Assembly: GCF_000422805.1 (NCBI RefSeq)
Contig: NZ_KE383925.1
Span: forward strand, 221,234-285,233
Length of the DNA stretch: 64,000 nt
From: Nocardioides halotolerans DSM 19273
Lineage (GTDB): Bacteria; Actinomycetota; Actinomycetes; Propionibacteriales; Nocardioidaceae
Direction of reading: 5' to 3'
Both the position numbers and the translations under genes were made by a program. Numbering within the stretch: the first letter of the stretch is position 1; each line of letters begins with the position of its first letter. The notes below the pieces were generated by a model, which was given only the letters and a program-made list of their open reading frames with translations, was not told the origin of the DNA and did not search any database. Positions 33,608-41,726 of the stretch are shown piece by piece.

Positions 33608-34152
33608 AGAGCGAGCCGCTCCAGCGCCCGGGCGACCAGCCCGGTGTGGGGCGGGGAGTCGTCGAGTGGCAGGTCGTCGACGGGCCACCAGCGGACGTCG
33701 GTGGACTCGTCGCTGACGACGGGTACGGCGCCGGGCGGGGCGACCGCGACGAAGCGCACGTCGAGGTGGTGCACGAGCCCGGGCTCGCCGCAGAACGTCA
33801 CCGGGTGCTCGTCGAGGTGGACCGGCACCGGGTCGAGCACCAGCCCGTCGATCCCCGACTCCTCGGTGGCCTCGCGCAGCGCTGCTGCCGGGAGCGAGTC
33901 GTCACCCGGCTCGCAGTGCCCGCCGAGCTGGAACCACCGCCCCGCCTTGGCGTGCAGGGTCAGCAGCACGTGGCGCTGGTCGGCGGAGAGCACGAGCGCG
34001 CCCGCCGTGAGGTGGTCGGGCCGGCAGCTCCCGTAGGCACCGTCGGCGTGCGCGTCGAGGTGCGCGACGTACCGCCGGCGCAGCGCCTCCTGCTCGTCGT
34101 CGGGCGCGGTCCAGCCGCCGAGCAGTGACAGCGCGGACGAGTGGAGGCTCAC
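33604..34152 (-). CDS. Nudix hydrolase
   Basis: This 182-aa protein has a Nudix box GHCEPGDDSLPAAALREATEESG near residues 77-99, with the REATEESG metal-binding Glu residues intact. The N-terminal 45 residues form a short helical domain. The substrate is not predictable. The GTG start overlaps the stop of the upstream zinc metalloprotease gene (GTGA), so translation is coupled. It converges with the YgjP-like gene. Confidence 0.88.
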   Translation of the reverse strand: MSLHSSALSLLGGWTAPDDEQEALRRRYVAHLDAHADGAYGSCRPDHLTAGALVLSADQRHVLLTLHAKAGRWFQLGGHCEPGDDSLPAAALREATEESGIDGLVLDPVPVHLDEHPVTFCGEPGLVHHLDVRFVAVAPPGAVPVVSDESTDVRWWPVDDLPLDDSPPHTGLVARALERLAL

Positions 34153-35516
34153 TCCTCCGGGTCGGCCGGTGCGTCGCCGGGCGTCTCGGACGAGTCGGGG
34201 CCATCGAGCGGGCCGTCGAGCAGCCTGCGCAGCTCGGCGTCGAAGTCCTCCTCGCTCAGAGCTTCGGGGGCGCTCGCGCCCTCGCGGAAGCCGAGCGGGT
34301 CGTCGAGGTCGGCCGCCGTCGGCAGCAGGTCGGGGTGCATCCAGACGCCGTCGCGCGCCTCGGTGCCCTGCCGCGTGCGCAGCGAGCCCCACAGCGTCGA
34401 GGCGTCGCGCAGCCGGCGCGGCCGCAGCTCGAGGCCGACCAGGGTCGCGAACGTCTGCTCGGCCGGCCCGCCGGCAGCACGGCGGCGGCGGACCGCCTCC
34501 TGCAGCTTGGCGGCGCTCGGCATCCGCCCCTCGGTGGCCTGGCCGACGACCTCGTCGACCCAGCCCTCCACGAGCGCGAGCGTCACCTCGAGCCGCTCGA
34601 GCGCGGCCTTCTGTGCGGGGGAGTCGGGCAGCTCGAACATGCCGCCCTCGAGCATCTGCTGCATCGCCTCGGGGTTGCCCAGCGACGCGGGGTCGATGCC
34701 GCGCATCTGCTCTTCGACGCGCTGCTGGATGCCCTCGACGTTGACCTCGATGCCCTCGGCGTACGCCGTGACGGCGCCGACGAGGTGGTCGCGCAGCCAC
34801 GGGACGCCCGCGAAGAGCCGCTGGTGGGCGGCCTCGCGCAGCGCGAGGTAGAGCAGCACGTCGTCGGCGGGCACGTCGAGCCCGTCGGCGAACGCCGTGA
34901 CGTTGGCCGGCACGAGCGCCGCCCGGCCCGCGGGCGCGAGCGGGACGCCGACGTCGGAGACCGAGAGCACCTCGCCGGCCAGGGTGCCCAGCCCGGACCC
35001 GACCTGGTTGGCGAGGAGCATGCCGATCGCGCGGCCGAGGATGCCGAGGATCGGTCCGGCCTGCGCCTGGGCCTCCTCGGGCAGCGCCGAGCCGAGGGCG
35101 CCGACCGACTGGCGCGCGACCGGCTCGACCAGCACCTTCCAGACGTCGGTGGTGTTGACGACCCACTCGGCGCGGCTCCAGGCGGTGGCAGTCGTCACGC
35201 CGGAGGGGAACCCGGTGGCCTCGTCGAGCCAGTGGTCGGCGAGCTGCACGGCGTCGGCGACGGCGTTCTGCTGCGCCGAGGTGGGGGTCGGGTCTGGCGA
35301 CTGGGCGACCGTCTTGCGGGCCAGGTCGAGCGCGACGTCCCAGTTGAGCGGTCCGTCGTAGGGCTGCATCATCGACTGCAGCTGCCCGAAGAGCTGGTTG
35401 AGGTCGGGCATGCCCTGCCCGCCCATCCCGGACATGCCCGCCATGCCCTGGGTGAAGAACTGCTCGAACGGCGTCCCCTTGAACGGGTTCTGGGGCTCTT
35501 CCGGCTCGTCTGCCAT
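34149..35516 (-). CDS. Zinc-dependent metalloprotease (DUF2342/Rv3195-type)
   Basis: This 455-aa protein has an N-terminal Met/Gly-rich stretch (GMAGMSGMGGQGMPDLNQ), then VALDLARKTVAQ and WSRAEWV, the zinc-protease-like helix LYLALREAAHQRLF near residue 225, and a C-terminal acidic tail. It matches the actinobacterial zinc-dependent metalloprotease family that contains Rv3195. Only one His lies in the helix (HQRLF), so the catalytic site may not follow HExxH. A TACCGT box lies seven bases before the ATG at 35516. Confidence 0.85.
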   Translation of the reverse strand: MADEPEEPQNPFKGTPFEQFFTQGMAGMSGMGGQGMPDLNQLFGQLQSMMQPYDGPLNWDVALDLARKTVAQSPDPTPTSAQQNAVADAVQLADHWLDEATGFPSGVTTATAWSRAEWVVNTTDVWKVLVEPVARQSVGALGSALPEEAQAQAGPILGILGRAIGMLLANQVGSGLGTLAGEVLSVSDVGVPLAPAGRAALVPANVTAFADGLDVPADDVLLYLALREAAHQRLFAGVPWLRDHLVGAVTAYAEGIEVNVEGIQQRVEEQMRGIDPASLGNPEAMQQMLEGGMFELPDSPAQKAALERLEVTLALVEGWVDEVVGQATEGRMPSAAKLQEAVRRRRAAGGPAEQTFATLVGLELRPRRLRDASTLWGSLRTRQGTEARDGVWMHPDLLPTAADLDDPLGFREGASAPEALSEEDFDAELRRLLDGPLDGPDSSETPGDAPADPEE

Positions 35517-35523
35517 GGCCTCA

Positions 35524-35529
35524 ACGGTA
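35524..35529 (-). promoter_or_regulatory. -10 box (TACCGT) of the zinc metalloprotease gene
   Basis: On the minus strand TACCGT is seven bases before the ATG at 35516, matching the leaderless pattern. Confidence 0.5.
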
Positions 35530-35591
35530 CGCGGCGCCCGGCTGGAGGACCCGCGCCCGCGGCGACGACCAGGGGGAGACCAGGGGCGGGG

Positions 35592-36044
35592 TCAGGGAGA
35601 GCCCACCCACTCCTCGGTGCCGTCGCCGAACCGCTGGTGCTTCCAGATCGGCACCTCGGCCTTGAGGGTGTCGATCAGCAGCCGCGAGGCGTCGAACGAC
35701 GTGCCGCGGTGGGCAGAGGTCGTCGCGACCACCACGGCGATGTCGCCGATCGCCAGGGTGCCGACGCGGTGGACGGCCGCGACGCCGTGGACCTCGTGGG
35801 CCGCGGCCACCCGCTCACACACCTCGCGCAGCTTGTCGAGGGCCGTGGGGTGCGCGGAGTAGTCGAGCCCGAGGACGCCCTTGCCGTGGTCGTGGTCGCG
35901 CACCCGGCCGACGAACAGCGTCAGCCCACCCGAGCCGTCGTCGTCGAGCGCGGCGACGACCTCGGCGACGTCGAGCGCGGTCTCGCGCAAGTCGACCAGC
36001 CGTAGCGGCGACCGGCGCACCCTCGCGGGCGTGGGCTCCGACAT
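35592..36044 (-). CDS. moaE: Molybdopterin synthase catalytic subunit (MoaE)
   Basis: This 150-aa protein inserts sulfur into precursor Z with MoaD to form molybdopterin. The family motifs are GGLTLFVGRVRDHDHG, LDYSAHPTA, VHRVGTLAIGD, VVVATTSAHR and the catalytic LIDTLKAEVPIWKHQ. The extended N-terminus (MSEPTPARVRRSPLR) is not conserved. A TACGGT box (36057-36052) lies seven bases before the ATG. No moaD or other molybdenum genes are adjacent in the window. Confidence 0.93.
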   Translation of the reverse strand: MSEPTPARVRRSPLRLVDLRETALDVAEVVAALDDDGSGGLTLFVGRVRDHDHGKGVLGLDYSAHPTALDKLREVCERVAAAHEVHGVAAVHRVGTLAIGDIAVVVATTSAHRGTSFDASRLLIDTLKAEVPIWKHQRFGDGTEEWVGSP

Positions 36045-36051
36045 GTCGACG

Positions 36052-36068
36052 ACCGTAGTACCTACCCT
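36052..36068. promoter_or_regulatory. Divergent leaderless -10 boxes of moaE and the adjacent gene
   Basis: On the minus strand TACGGT (36057-36052) precedes the moaE ATG by seven bases; on the plus strand TACCCT (36063-36068) precedes the GTG at 36075 by six. The two boxes are five bases apart, a compact bidirectional promoter. Confidence 0.55.
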
Positions 36069-36074
36069 CGCAGG

Positions 36075-36398
36075 GTGCAGATCCTGCTCTGGCTCGTGCC
36101 TCCGGTCCTCGTCACGCTCGTGGCGATGGCCTGGGTCGGCTGGGTGGGTCGCGAGGGACGCGGCGCGGTCGACCGCGACGAGGCCGTGCGCCGCCTCGGC
36201 GAGGCCCTCGAGCGTGAGCAGCCGGCGCGACCGGCGCGGCTGCCGCACCGCCGCGAGCGCTCGACCGGCGTGGCGGTCCGGCGTACGCCGCGCAGCGCCG
36301 TGCCCCCGGCCGCGCACCCGGCGCCGCGGGAGGGTCCGCGGGCGGCTGCGGAGCCGGCTGGAGAGCCCGGACACGAGGAGCAGCGTCGCGCGGGCTGA
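36075..36398 (+). CDS. Hypothetical single-pass membrane protein
   Basis: This 107-aa protein has one N-terminal helix (about residues 3-25), a GREGRGAVDRDEAVRRLGEALE segment, and an Arg/Pro/Ala-rich, probably disordered tail. It starts with GTG after a TACCCT box. It is divergent from moaE and 42 bases upstream of the Lon-like protease gene. No family is recognised. Confidence 0.7.
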   Translation: MQILLWLVPPVLVTLVAMAWVGWVGREGRGAVDRDEAVRRLGEALEREQPARPARLPHRRERSTGVAVRRTPRSAVPPAAHPAPREGPRAAAEPAGEPGHEEQRRAG

Positions 36399-36440
36399 CC
36401 CCCGCACCCTGCTCACCACCGGTTTGAGAGAGTTTGCCGC

Positions 36441-37529
36441 ATGAACCAGCGCGCATGGGCCGCCGTGCTCGCCATGCCGCTGGTGGTCGCGCTGGCCGTG
36501 ATCGCACTGTTCAAGCCGTTGCCGTACACCACCTACGCGCCGGGCCCGACGATCGACGTGCTCGGCACGACCAACGGCAAGGAGATCATCCAGCTCCCCG
36601 ACGGGCAGAAGACCTACCGCGACGACGGCCAGCTCCGGATGACGACGGTGTCGGTGACACCGAAGGAGAGCGACCTCAACCTGTTCGAGGTGATGGCCGC
36701 CTGGCTCGACCGCGACGACGCCGTCTACCCGAAGGAGGCGGTCTACCCCGACGACAAGACCGCCGACCAGGTGCGCGACGAGGGCCAGGTGCAGATGGTG
36801 TCCTCGCAGGACACCGCCGTCGCCGTGGCCCTCCAGGCGCTCGGCGAGACGGTGACGCCGTCGCTCGAGGTGACGCTGGTCAGCCCGGGCTCGCCCGCCG
36901 ACGGGGCGCTCGCGGTGCGCGACCTCATCCGCGAGGTCAACGGCACCGCGCTCAGCGACGACATCGGCAAGGCGTCCGAAGAGCTCCGGGCGGCGATCCG
37001 GTCGACGCCGCCGGGCGGCAAGGTCACGCTCACGGTGCTGCGCGACGGCAAGGAGGTCGAGGTCCCGGTGACGCCGGAGGAGCGGAGCGCCGACCTGTTC
37101 TCCGCCGTGACGATCACGGGCTCGCCGCAGATCGGCATCTTCCTCGGGCAGGGCTTCATCCTGCCCTTCCCGGTCACCGTCACCATCGACCCTCGGATCG
37201 GCGGCCCGAGCGCCGGGCTGATGTTCTCCCTGGCGATCTACGACACCCTCACGCCCGGGTCGTTGACCGGGGGCGCGGCGGTCGCCGGCACCGGCGAGAT
37301 CGCCGCCGACGGCACCGTCGGCGCGATCGGCGGCATCCAGCAGAAGATCGTCGGCGCGCGCAAGGCCGGCGCCCAGCTGTTCCTCGTCCCCGCCGACAAC
37401 TGCGAGGACGTCGAGGGCGCGCACAACGACGACATGCGACTGGTGCGCGTCGACACCTTCGACACGGCCAGGTCCGCGCTCGAGGCCTGGGCCGCCGACC
37501 ACGACGCCGACCTCCCGAGCTGCTCATGA
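36441..37529 (+). CDS. PDZ-domain Lon-like serine protease (YlbL/Rv3194c-type)
   Basis: This 362-aa membrane-anchored protease has a transmembrane segment (about 7-25), an extracytoplasmic PDZ domain (about 135-210) and a C-terminal S16 Lon-type proteolytic domain. The catalytic pair is S257 (GGPSAGLMF) and K302 (QQKIVGARKAG). It lacks the Lon ATPase, as is typical for this family. The next gene overlaps its stop (ATGA), forming an operon with the PPA1309-type and UPF0182 genes. Confidence 0.93.
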   Translation: MNQRAWAAVLAMPLVVALAVIALFKPLPYTTYAPGPTIDVLGTTNGKEIIQLPDGQKTYRDDGQLRMTTVSVTPKESDLNLFEVMAAWLDRDDAVYPKEAVYPDDKTADQVRDEGQVQMVSSQDTAVAVALQALGETVTPSLEVTLVSPGSPADGALAVRDLIREVNGTALSDDIGKASEELRAAIRSTPPGGKVTLTVLRDGKEVEVPVTPEERSADLFSAVTITGSPQIGIFLGQGFILPFPVTVTIDPRIGGPSAGLMFSLAIYDTLTPGSLTGGAAVAGTGEIAADGTVGAIGGIQQKIVGARKAGAQLFLVPADNCEDVEGAHNDDMRLVRVDTFDTARSALEAWAADHDADLPSCS

Positions 37530-38098
37530 CGTCGTCAGGGACACCGGGCCTCGACCTCGACGTCGACCCCGCGCTCGCCGCGGCCGTCCTCGAGATCGAG
37601 TCGCACATCGCCGAGGGCGGCTGGGACCAGCCGAGCCGGCTCTACGCGCTGGTCGACACCGCGGCGCTCGTGCGCCGCGAGCCGGCGCTCGCCTCCGCGA
37701 TGGGCCTCGACGACGCCTCGGCCGAGGGCTCACTCACCCCGGTCGAGCAGGAGCAGCTGCCCGCCGACCGCTTCGAGGCCGCGCTGGCCTCGCTCGCGTG
37801 GGGTCCCGAGGTGAGCGGCTGCGCGGCCGTGGTCGAGCGGCTGGTGCTGCCACCGGACGCAGACGACGCGATCCCCGACGACCCGGCGGCCGCGGCGGCG
37901 TACGCCTCCGAGCACCCGGAGCGGCAGGAGGTCCGGATGGTCGTCGGCGTCACCCGGGCCGGCGCGTCGTACTGTGCCCTGCGGCTGCGCTCACACGACG
38001 ACGACCAGTCGGTCGTGGGCGGTGCCGACCTGGTCCCCGAGCTGATCACCCTCCTGGGTGCGACCCTTGAGCCGATCGACGACGTGGAGGACGAATGA
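37526..38098 (+). CDS. PPA1309 family protein
   Basis: This 190-aa actinobacterial protein starts in the Lon-like protease stop codon. It carries ALAAAVLEIESHIAEGGWDQPSRLYALVDT near the N-terminus and LVPELITLLGATLEP at the C-terminus, as in the PPA1309 family named from Cutibacterium. It has no membrane segment and is acidic. The function is unknown, but it is fixed between the Lon-like protease and the UPF0182 protein, so a shared role is likely. Confidence 0.88.
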   Translation: MTSSGTPGLDLDVDPALAAAVLEIESHIAEGGWDQPSRLYALVDTAALVRREPALASAMGLDDASAEGSLTPVEQEQLPADRFEAALASLAWGPEVSGCAAVVERLVLPPDADDAIPDDPAAAAAYASEHPERQEVRMVVGVTRAGASYCALRLRSHDDDQSVVGGADLVPELITLLGATLEPIDDVEDE

Positions 38099-41000
38099 GC
38101 GAGCTGTTCGACGACGACGCGCGCGACGAGCCCGCCGACCGCCCGCCGCCGTCGCGGCGTTCGCGCGCGCTGGTGATCACCGCGGTCGTGCTGGTCCTCG
38201 CCTTCTTCGCCCTCACGACGTTCGCGAACTTCTACACCAACGTGCTGTGGTACCGCGACGTCGGCTTCGGCGGCGTCTACAGCCGGCTGCTCTGGACCAA
38301 GATCGCGCTGTTCGCGGTCTTCGGGCTGCTCATGGCCGTCGTCGTCGTGGTCAACATGGTGATCGCGTTCCGGGTCCGGCCGCTGTTCCACCCGCAGTCG
38401 CCCGAGCAGAGCGGGCTCGACCGCTACCGCCAGGCCGTCACCCCGATCCGCACGTGGCTGGTCATCGGGGTCGGCGTGCTCCTCGGGCTGTTCGCCGGCA
38501 CGTCGGGCGCGGGGGAGTGGCGCAACTTCATGCTGTGGCGCCACGGCGTGGCGTTCGACCGCGAGGACGCCTACTTCGGCAAGGACATCGGGTTCTTCGT
38601 CTTCGACCTGCCTTGGTACCACTTCCTCACCGACTTCGTGATGGCGATGAGCGTGGTCGCGCTGCTGGCCGCGGCCGTCGTCCACTACCTCTACGGCGGC
38701 ATCCGGCTGCAGACGCCGGCCGACCGGCTCTCGGGCGCGGCGCAGGCGCAGCTGTCGGTGCTGCTCGGGGTCTTCGTGCTCGCCAAGGCGCTCGACTACT
38801 GGCTCGACCGCTACGACCTCGCCTACCAGTCGGGCTCGCTGCTCACCGGCATCACCTACACCGACGACAACGCCGTGCTGCCGGCGAAGTCGATCCTGAT
38901 GGGCATCGCGCTGATCTGCGCGGTGCTGTTCTTCCTCAACATCTGGCGCCGCACGTGGCTGCTGCCGTCGATGGGGCTCGCGCTGCTCGTGCTCTCGGCG
39001 ATCCTGCTCGGCCTGATCTGGCCGGGCATCGTGCAGCAGTTCCAGGTCAAGCCCTCCGAGGCCGACAAGGAGGCGCCGTACATCGAGAAGAACATCGCGG
39101 CGACCAGAGCGGCCTACGACATCGACACAGTCGAGGAGTACAAGCTCCCGGCGGCCGGCACGCCGGCCACGGAGGTCGACGCCGAGACCGACCCGGGGAT
39201 CACCTCGATCCCGCTGATGGACCCCGCGCTGGTGCGGCAGGTCTTCCAGCAGAACCAGCAGGTCCGCGGCTACTACTCGACCGCCGACGTGCTCGACGTC
39301 GACCACTACGAGATCGACGGCGTCGACCGCGCGCTGGTGCTCGGCGTCCGCGAGCTCGACCAGAACGCGCTCAACAGCGACGTCAAGAACTGGCTCAACC
39401 TGCACACCGTCTACACCCACGGCAACGACGTGATCGCGGCGTTCGCCAACCAGCGGACGGCCTCCAACCAGGAGCTGGTGCTCGGCGACACCGACAAGAC
39501 CCAGTGGGCCGAGGGCAACCAGCTCGGCCAGGACGCGCTCGGCGACGCGGTCGGCGACTACGAGGACCGCGTCTACTTCGGCGAGCACAGCCCCGACTAC
39601 TCCGTCGTCGGCAAGGCGAGCGAGGGCGCGCAGGACGTCGAGCTCAACCTGAGCAAGGCCGCGTCGGCCGACGAGGGTGACGACCAGGCCGCAGGAGACG
39701 GCGGCGACGAGGCGGCCACCGGCTCGACGACGACGTACACCGGGAAGGGCGGCGTGCCGGTCGGCTCGACGTTCCGCCAGCTGCTCTACGCGATCAAGTT
39801 CGGCAGCACGAACTTCCTGCTGTCGGGACGCGTCAACGAGAACTCCGAGGTGATCTACAACCGCGACCCCAAGGACCGGGTGCAGAAGGTCGCGCCGTGG
39901 CTGACCCTCGACGACGACGCCTACCCGGCGATCGTCGACGGCAAGATCCTCTGGATCGTCGACGGCTACACGACCACCGACCGGTTCCCGGGCTCGGAGC
40001 GCGAGTCGTTCAAGACGATGACCGACGACACGCTGCAGGACGAGACCGGGCTGCGGACCCTGCCGACCGACGAGATCAACTACATGCGCAACTCGGTCAA
40101 GGCGACCGTCGACGCCTACGACGGCACCGTCACGCTCTACGCCTGGGACGACCAGGACCCGCTGCTCAAGGCGTGGTCGGACGCGTTCCCCGGCACGGTC
40201 GAGCCGAAGTCGAAGATCTCCGACGAGCTGCTCGAGCACCTCCGCTACCCGGAGGACATGTTCAAGGTGCAGCGCTACCAGTTCGCGCGCTACCACGTGA
40301 CCGACCCCAACGCGTGGTTCCAGGACAACAACAGGTGGGAAGTGCCTGAGGACCCGAACGGCGCCAAGGCCTACCAGCCGCCCTACCGCATGTTCGTGAC
40401 CCAGCCGCCCGGGCTCGTCCCCTCGCCGGACAACCCCGAGGGGCTGCCGGACGTCCCGACCGGCCAGGTGTGGTCGATGACGTCGACGTTCGTGCCCTAC
40501 AAGCGGCTCAACCTCGCGGCGTACGTCTCGGTCGACTCCGACGCGACCTCCAAGACCTACGGACAGATGCGCGTCATCGACGTCATCGACGAGCAGCAGC
40601 AGGGGCCGAGCCAGGTCGCCAACAGCATGCAGTCCGACCCCGACGTCTCCGAGCGGCTCGCGGAGTTCAACCGCTCCGGCAACTCGCTCACCTACGGCAA
40701 CCTGCTCACGGTGCCGCTGGGCGACGAGCTGATGTACGTCGAGCCGGTCTACGCCCGCCGCGCCACCGCCAGCGAGGCGAACTTCCCGATCCTGCGCTAC
40801 GTGCTCGTCTCCTACAAGGGCGGCGTCGGCCTCGGCCTCACCCTCCAGAGCGCGCTCGAGACCGCGATCGCGAACGTCGACGACTCCGACGGCGGCCCGT
40901 CCGGCGAGCCCACGCCCAGCGACGAGCCGACACCCACCGACGAGCCCACGGACGAGCCGACCGCGGCGATCAGCGGCGACGTCGACGAGCTGCTCGCCGA

Positions 41001-41190
41001 GGCCCAGAACGAGTTCGTGCTCGCCGACCAAGCACTCAGCCAGGGCAACCTCGCCGAGTTCCAGGAGCACTACGACAAGGCCCGCGACCTCGTCGCCCAG
41101 GCCGTCAGCCAGAGCGGTGGCGGCAGTGGCGGCGGCGAGCCGACGGGCACCTCGTCACCCTCGGGATCCTCACCCAGCCCGACCCCCTGA
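38095..41190 (+). CDS. UPF0182 family membrane protein (Rv3193c-type)
   Basis: This 1031-aa protein has about seven membrane helices in its first third (residues 22-320) and a large, presumably extracytoplasmic region with conserved stretches such as NLHTVYTHG, DTDKTQWAEGNQLG-like tracts and PYRMFVTQPPGL. A Pro/Thr/Asp-rich linker (SDEPTPTDEPTDEPT) follows near residue 950, then a coiled-coil-like segment and a Ser/Gly tail. The start overlaps the PPA1309-type stop. UPF0182 proteins have no known biochemistry; the operon with a protease suggests envelope quality control. Confidence 0.93.
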   Translation: MSELFDDDARDEPADRPPPSRRSRALVITAVVLVLAFFALTTFANFYTNVLWYRDVGFGGVYSRLLWTKIALFAVFGLLMAVVVVVNMVIAFRVRPLFHPQSPEQSGLDRYRQAVTPIRTWLVIGVGVLLGLFAGTSGAGEWRNFMLWRHGVAFDREDAYFGKDIGFFVFDLPWYHFLTDFVMAMSVVALLAAAVVHYLYGGIRLQTPADRLSGAAQAQLSVLLGVFVLAKALDYWLDRYDLAYQSGSLLTGITYTDDNAVLPAKSILMGIALICAVLFFLNIWRRTWLLPSMGLALLVLSAILLGLIWPGIVQQFQVKPSEADKEAPYIEKNIAATRAAYDIDTVEEYKLPAAGTPATEVDAETDPGITSIPLMDPALVRQVFQQNQQVRGYYSTADVLDVDHYEIDGVDRALVLGVRELDQNALNSDVKNWLNLHTVYTHGNDVIAAFANQRTASNQELVLGDTDKTQWAEGNQLGQDALGDAVGDYEDRVYFGEHSPDYSVVGKASEGAQDVELNLSKAASADEGDDQAAGDGGDEAATGSTTTYTGKGGVPVGSTFRQLLYAIKFGSTNFLLSGRVNENSEVIYNRDPKDRVQKVAPWLTLDDDAYPAIVDGKILWIVDGYTTTDRFPGSERESFKTMTDDTLQDETGLRTLPTDEINYMRNSVKATVDAYDGTVTLYAWDDQDPLLKAWSDAFPGTVEPKSKISDELLEHLRYPEDMFKVQRYQFARYHVTDPNAWFQDNNRWEVPEDPNGAKAYQPPYRMFVTQPPGLVPSPDNPEGLPDVPTGQVWSMTSTFVPYKRLNLAAYVSVDSDATSKTYGQMRVIDVIDEQQQGPSQVANSMQSDPDVSERLAEFNRSGNSLTYGNLLTVPLGDELMYVEPVYARRATASEANFPILRYVLVSYKGGVGLGLTLQSALETAIANVDDSDGGPSGEPTPSDEPTPTDEPTDEPTAAISGDVDELLAEAQNEFVLADQALSQGNLAEFQEHYDKARDLVAQAVSQSGGGSGGGEPTGTSSPSGSSPSPTP

Positions 41191-41191
41191 T

Positions 41192-41221
41192 TTGGGGTCC
41201 GCCCCGCTGGTGCCGTAACCT
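41192..41221 (+). promoter_or_regulatory. Promoter of the initiator tRNA gene
   Basis: TTGGGG (41192-41197) and TAACCT (41216-41221) are separated by 18 bases and end 12 bases before the tRNA 5' end. This looks like a primary-sigma promoter; the start falls inside the UPF0182-tRNA gap. Confidence 0.5.
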
Positions 41222-41233
41222 TGTGAGCACCGA

Positions 41234-41307
41234 CGCGGGGTGGAGCAGCTCGGTAGCTCGCTGGGCTCATAACCCAGAGGTCGCAGGTTCAAATCCTGCC
41301 CCCGCTA
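41234..41307 (+). tRNA. Initiator tRNA-fMet (CAT anticodon)
   Basis: The cloverleaf closes with acceptor stem CGCGGGG/CCCCGCT, in which C1 and T72 do not pair, and an anticodon stem CTGGG/CCCAG around CTCATAA. Three G:C pairs next to the loop and the unpaired 1:72 position are the hallmarks of initiator tRNA. The CAT anticodon is at 41268-41270 and A73 at 41307; CCA is not encoded. An excisionase-integrase pair starts 182 bases downstream, so its 3' end is probably the attachment site. Confidence 0.95.
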
Positions 41308-41347
41308 CAAGTTTCAGGCTCGGAATCTACGGATTCCGAGCCTGAAA
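41307..41347 (+). terminator. Perfect 16-bp hairpin after tRNA-fMet
   Basis: The arms TTTCAGGCTCGGAATC (41312-41327) and its exact complement (41332-41347) close a four-base loop, five bases after the tRNA. It is probably the tRNA terminator. It lies at or next to the integration boundary. Confidence 0.7.
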
Positions 41348-41489
41348 GCATTTAGAGAATTGATCCTCGTACCGAAAACGGTCCAAGAACCCTGTCCAGG
41401 AACCCTCCAGGGACCTCTGCCACACGGGTGGCGCGGAGCCGGCACGGCTGCTGCGGACATATGCGGATCCAGCTGTGCACCTCACCTGC

Positions 41490-41720
41490 ATGGAGTCCAC
41501 CGCACCCACACTGAGCGGGCTCGAGCCGCTCATGAGCATCGAGGAGCTCTCGGAGTACCTCCACGTGCCGGTCAGGACGCTGTACGACTGGCGCCTCTCC
41601 GGCAAGGGACCGTGCGCGGTCCACGTCGGTCGACAGTTGCGCTACTTCGAGAGCGACGTGCATGCCTGGCTCGCCAGCCAGCGCGAGCGCGAACCCGGTC
41701 GGGCACCCGACGGGGCGTGA
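41490..41720 (+). CDS. Helix-turn-helix excisionase-like protein
   Basis: This protein of about 76 aa has a MerR/excisionase-type helix-turn-helix: LMSIEELSEYLHVPVRTLYDWRLSGKGP, then AVHVGRQLRYFESDVHAWLASQ. Such proteins bend attachment-site DNA and bias the integrase toward excision. It ends seven bases before the integrase start. A GTG at 41475 or the ATG at 41535 are alternative starts; the latter begins at the conserved SIEELSEYL and lacks a better ribosome binding site. Confidence 0.85.
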   Translation: MESTAPTLSGLEPLMSIEELSEYLHVPVRTLYDWRLSGKGPCAVHVGRQLRYFESDVHAWLASQREREPGRAPDGA

Positions 41721-41726
41721 TGGCTC

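Noticed and set aside
37642..41070. A minus-strand frame of about 1142 codons opposite the UPF0182 gene
   Set aside because: It is a shadow of a GC-rich gene; the repetitive Val/Arg/Gly/Leu product has no domain.
41276..41310. A second copy of the tRNA 3' end marking the right boundary of the element
   Set aside because: Reading the rest of the window shows no repeat of this stretch; the right end must lie beyond 64000.
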